From Enterocloster alcoholdehydrogenati (GTDB taxonomy: Bacteria; Bacillota; Clostridia; Lachnospirales; Lachnospiraceae), in assembly GCF_013282095.1 (NCBI RefSeq), contig NZ_BLTJ01000017.1, positions 1 through 58,555 of the forward strand: a DNA stretch of 58,555 nt, in the 5' to 3' direction. Below, piece by piece: positions 56,137 to 58,555 of the stretch. The position numbers and the translations under genes were made by a program. The notes under the pieces are model-generated. The model did not search any database. It saw only the letters and a list, made by a program, of their open reading frames with translations, and had not been told where the DNA came from. The number at the start of each line of letters is the position of its first letter. The first letter of the stretch is position 1.

Positions 56137-58017
56137 TTAGACTGCTGCGCTGGCTGCTATGCTGCCTTTGCGTGGTTCTTCTTTCGGCAGCTGTCCGACA
56201 GTAGAAAAAACGCCTTTTTTCATATCCTCAGCCCGGATCAGGGCTTTCTTAGCGTCCATTTCCGCTTTTTTCTTCGCCTTGATTTTGTCCTCATACCGTT
56301 TCTGTGCGCCGCTGGCTTTCCGCTTCAAATAATTCTGATGAAGCCTGTCCTTGCGTTCTTCTTTTTTCCGCAGTTCTTCCTGTTCCTCCGGGGTTAAAGG
56401 AACCGGCTGTAAGGATGGTGGGATATAGCGTCCTAAAAAATTGAAGTAGATTTCAATTTCCTGCGTGGTGTCCTGACTGCCTTTTCGGGCGCGTTCGTGG
56501 ACAAGGATTTTCTCTACAAACTCATTGAGCATGGTGTTTGTCAGCGTGTCAAAATTCTCGTATTTATCAATCAGGGCTATAAATTTCTCCGCTGATTTCT
56601 GGCTTTGCTCGTAGCCGGTAACAGCCTTTTCCAGCTCCGCAATTTCAATCTCAAGTGCGTCCTGCTCTTTGGCATACTGTGCATCAAGTGCCCTATATCG
56701 TGCATCCGGCAGCTTGCCGAGGGCATTGTCCTCATAGATTTTGCAAATCAGTTTTTCCAGTTCTCCGGCTCTCTTTTGAGCAGCGGCCAGACGCCTGCGC
56801 TTTTTCGCTATATCGGCACTCTGTTGGGCAACCTGCGTTTCCTGAACGGTGTGAATAAATTCCTTCCGGTCATTTCTGGAATATTCAGCGATAGCCCGGA
56901 GCGTGTCGGAAACCAATGTCAGAACAGCACTCTCATTGATACGGTGTTGTGTAGGGCATAGTGTCCCACACGGAACTTTGGTATAATTGGAACAGGTATA
57001 TTGAGAAATCCGCTTGCCATTGTTGGTGCGGTGGACATACATCTTGCCGCCACAATCGGCACAATAGAGCAAGCCTGTGAGGGGAGCCGCTTCGCCCCAG
57101 CCGTTTGGATAACGCCGTACATTGCTGCGGATTTTCTGCACCAGATCAAAGGTCTGCTGGTCGATAATGGCTTCATGGGTATTCTCAAAGATCGTCCACT
57201 CGTCCTCAGAAACATAGTGGCTTTTCTTGTCCTTAAAGTGCTTGCGGGTCTTGAAATTGATGGTGTGCCCTAAATACTCTCGCTTTTTCAAAATGTTTAC
57301 GATGGTAGATGATCCCCATCCATAGGGGTCTTTGACCGGCTTTGAACGGTTCACACCCTCGTTGAAGCGGGCAAGGTGTACGACAGGAATTTCAATCCGG
57401 TCTGCGGATAGTTTGCAGGCGATCTGATAAGGCCCATATCCCTCCAGCGTGAGGGAGAAGATACGGCGTACCACTTCGGCAGCTTCCTCATCTAACAGCC
57501 AATGCTCCCGTTTTTCGTCCCATAAATAGCCGTAAATCACGGTGCCAGTCAGGTGCTTGCCACTCATGCCTTTTGACTTAAACACAGAGCGGATTTTCCG
57601 GCTGGTATCACGGGCGTAAAATTCATTCATGATGTTGCGGAACGGGGTAAAATCGTCATCGCCTTTCAGACTGTCCACACCGTCGTTGATGGCAATCAGA
57701 CGAACGCCTCGCTGCCGCAAAACCTCCATGACCTGACCGACCTTCAGATAGTCGCGCCCCAATCGGCTCATGTCCTTGATGACGATTGCCTCTACACGCC
57801 CTGCCTCCACTTCCTCCATCATCGCCAAAAATCCAGGGCGGTCAAAACGGGTGCCTGAGATACCGTCATCGGTAAAGTGCGTAGGGTTTGGCAGTCCATT
57901 CCGGCGGGCAAAATCCTCTAACATCTGCTTTTGATTGGATATGGAATTGCTCTCGCCCTGTAACTCATCGTCCCGGCTCAGGCGCTCGTACAGTGGGGTA
58001 ATTTTTTCATTTCTCAT
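56137..58017 (-). CDS. tnpX: Large serine recombinase (TnpX type)
   Basis: 626 residues. The resolvase domain has the catalytic serine in YERLSRDDE (Ser14) and IKDMSRLGRDYLK (arginines near 105); next a recombinase domain (GTVIYGYLWDEKREHW), a zinc ribbon (CADCGGKMYV to TKVPCGTLC), coiled coil, and a DUF4368-type tail (EIEIYFNFLG). It excises and integrates the inner element with a 2-bp crossover. The start has CAGGAGGTACAGCC upstream. Intact, placed at the element's right end. Confidence 0.92.
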   Translation of the reverse strand: MRNEKITPLYERLSRDDELQGESNSISNQKQMLEDFARRNGLPNPTHFTDDGISGTRFDRPGFLAMMEEVEAGRVEAIVIKDMSRLGRDYLKVGQVMEVLRQRGVRLIAINDGVDSLKGDDDFTPFRNIMNEFYARDTSRKIRSVFKSKGMSGKHLTGTVIYGYLWDEKREHWLLDEEAAEVVRRIFSLTLEGYGPYQIACKLSADRIEIPVVHLARFNEGVNRSKPVKDPYGWGSSTIVNILKKREYLGHTINFKTRKHFKDKKSHYVSEDEWTIFENTHEAIIDQQTFDLVQKIRSNVRRYPNGWGEAAPLTGLLYCADCGGKMYVHRTNNGKRISQYTCSNYTKVPCGTLCPTQHRINESAVLTLVSDTLRAIAEYSRNDRKEFIHTVQETQVAQQSADIAKKRRRLAAAQKRAGELEKLICKIYEDNALGKLPDARYRALDAQYAKEQDALEIEIAELEKAVTGYEQSQKSAEKFIALIDKYENFDTLTNTMLNEFVEKILVHERARKGSQDTTQEIEIYFNFLGRYIPPSLQPVPLTPEEQEELRKKEERKDRLHQNYLKRKASGAQKRYEDKIKAKKKAEMDAKKALIRAEDMKKGVFSTVGQLPKEEPRKGSIAASAAV

Positions 58018-58040
58018 GGCTGTACCTCCTGAAACAAAAA

Positions 58041-58110
58041 TGCTCTAAGTGATTGCTTCACTAACCATGACACAATCATGATTAAGAAGTCACTTAGAGC
58101 ATATATCACC
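58041..58110. other. Right end (attR) of the inner element with 12-bp inverted repeat
   Basis: TGCTCTAAGTGA (58041-58052) and TCACTTAGAGCA (58090-58101) are perfect inverted repeats around CATGA-CACAA-TCATG. The crossover CC is at 58109-58110. The repeats could bind the recombinase or its directionality factor and also lie in the tnpX promoter region. Confidence 0.7.
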
Positions 58111-58428
58111 TGCCGCCAGCTTATACTTCTTATACTGCCTTACGGCAAAATGATTCGGGTCTTTTTCCTCCAGTTCCTCAAAAAGAAGATCAACCGCATT
58201 CTTAAAGTTTTCATCATCTTCTCTTGCTTCACTGGCATCAATCATATCAATCAGCATTGCAAAATTCTGTTCTTCCTCTGGTGCTTCATACCAGATATAT
58301 GCAATCAATGCTGTATAATAGAGTTTTTCTGCTTTGACCCAAAAGTCCTCACCGGATTGCTGCCCCTCTCCTTTGGTGTTGACTATAATCGTATTAACCA
58401 GTTTTAAAATATCCTTTTCGCTCCGAAG
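58111..58428 (-). pseudogene. VirD4/TcpA coupling ATPase, middle part
   Basis: Codes for about 106 residues from RSEKDILKLVNTIIVNTKGE through DFWVKAEKLYYTALIAYIWY to FAVRQYKKYKLAAG, which continues directly as KTAKSILIS at 43990. It is bounded left by the inner element and right by a group II intron 3' end, so this virD4 gene is in at least three pieces; its N-terminal part with Walker A is outside the window. Confidence 0.9.
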
Positions 58429-58555
58429 GTCGGGTAAGAGACTGGCATTACTGCCAGCCCCTCCCCTAAGAACCGTACGTGATAGTTTCCCGTCATACGG
58501 CTCAAGCCTATCATAAGGCCTCGTGTGAAACGAAACCCGGCTCAAATCAAGTAGT
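58429..58555 (-). ncRNA. Group II intron, 3' part (cut by window edge)
   Basis: Minus strand. The 34-base domain V (58470-58503) begins GAGCCGTATGACGGG and closes ACGTACGGTTC; domain VI follows (CTGGCA-GTAA-TGCCAG) and the intron ends GAC before virD4 codons. It differs in domain V from the intron in maff2, so the two are separate insertions. Confidence 0.85.

Larger units (their letters stand above)
43989..58110. mobile_element. Inner IME, about 14.1 kb, inserted in virD4
   Basis: Both junctions fall in the same virD4 codon. The left flank ends GGTTTTTCC and the right flank begins CCTGCCGCC (plus strand). Treating CC as the 2-bp crossover, deletion of 14120 bases restores GCA GGA AAA ACC (Ala-Gly-Lys-Thr) exactly. 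A large serine recombinase lies at the right end, as in Tn4451-type elements. It holds replication, mobilization, toxin-antitoxin and efflux modules but no mating channel, so it is mobilizable rather than self-transmissible. Confidence 0.92.
13541..58555. mobile_element. Tn1549/CTn-type ICE (outer element, open to the right)
   Basis: A contiguous minus-strand block with the standard Tn1549/C. difficile CTn gene set: MOBP relaxase, MobC, DUF3849, methylase-helicase, TTRAP, ArdC/YodL, TopB, DUF4366, DUF4315, NlpC/P60, VirB4, PrgI, VirB6, Maff2 and VirD4. The left limit is placed just after lysR, where GC-rich hairpins begin; no direct-repeat att site could be assigned. No tyrosine or serine integrase for this element lies in the window. 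Confidence 0.8.

Noticed and set aside
44039-58101. Matching terminal inverted repeats of the inner element
   Set aside because: The 12-bp repeats at 58041-58101 are both at the right end; I find no counterpart at the left end, as expected for a serine-recombinase element.

Overview
The window looks like Lachnospiraceae-type Clostridia (gut Firmicutes). Strong GGAGG ribosome binding sites, sigma-A promoters with 17-bp spacers, a beta-glucoside PTS and C. difficile-style conjugative-transposon gene families all point this way. Three layers are nested. (1) Positions 1 to about 13540 are ordinary chromosome. (2) From about 13540 to the right edge lies a large Tn1549/CTn-type integrative and conjugative element (ICE), transcribed almost entirely on the minus strand. 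(3) Inside its coupling-protein gene sits a second, complete element of about 14.1 kb (43991-58110).

Chromosome. A minus-strand run of redox and carbohydrate genes ends beside a divergent LysR regulator: flavodoxin, two aldo/keto reductases, a cyclophilin-like lipoprotein, a beta-glucoside PTS IIBCA with a 6-phospho-beta-glucosidase, a PNPOx-like protein, two alpha/beta hydrolases, a RibD-type reductase, an SDR, MarR and an FMN reductase. At the left edge an IS256-type transposase has truncated an iron alcohol dehydrogenase. The glucosidase and the marR gene each carry a single frameshift.

Outer ICE, read in transcription order (right to left): virD4, maff2, virB6, prgI, virB4, an NlpC/P60 cell-wall hydrolase, DUF4315, DUF4366, a Cys-rich small protein, topB, an ArdC/YodL protein, TTRAP, an AT-rich orphan gene, a 3062-residue methylase-helicase, DUF3849, mobC, CD1845 and a MOBP relaxase, then a RloA/RloB (ATPase/TOPRIM) cargo pair. 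Many core transfer genes are broken. virD4 is split by the inner element and by a group II intron. maff2 holds an ORF-less group II intron. virB6 and topB are frameshifted. The NlpC and ArdC/YodL genes each have one in-frame amber codon. No integrase for this ICE lies in the window. It is probably unable to transfer by itself, unless some lesions are sequencing errors.

Inner element. All its parts look intact: a large serine recombinase (TnpX type) with TnpV and TnpW, a DnaC/replisome-organizer pair, a MobA/MobL relaxase beside an oriT with an IncQ-like nick core, RelB/YafQ toxin-antitoxin, three sigma-like regulators, a MATE exporter between two PadR repressors, and YjdF. Removing it rejoins virD4 exactly in frame. 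It is therefore best read as a mobilizable passenger in a decaying ICE.

The most unusual observations are a second tnpV gene lying wholly inside the methylase-helicase gene in another frame, the RloA/RloB module bracketed by two relaxase 3' ends, the multiple independent interruptions of one transfer operon, and the terminator-insulated AT-rich membrane-anchored orphan gene.
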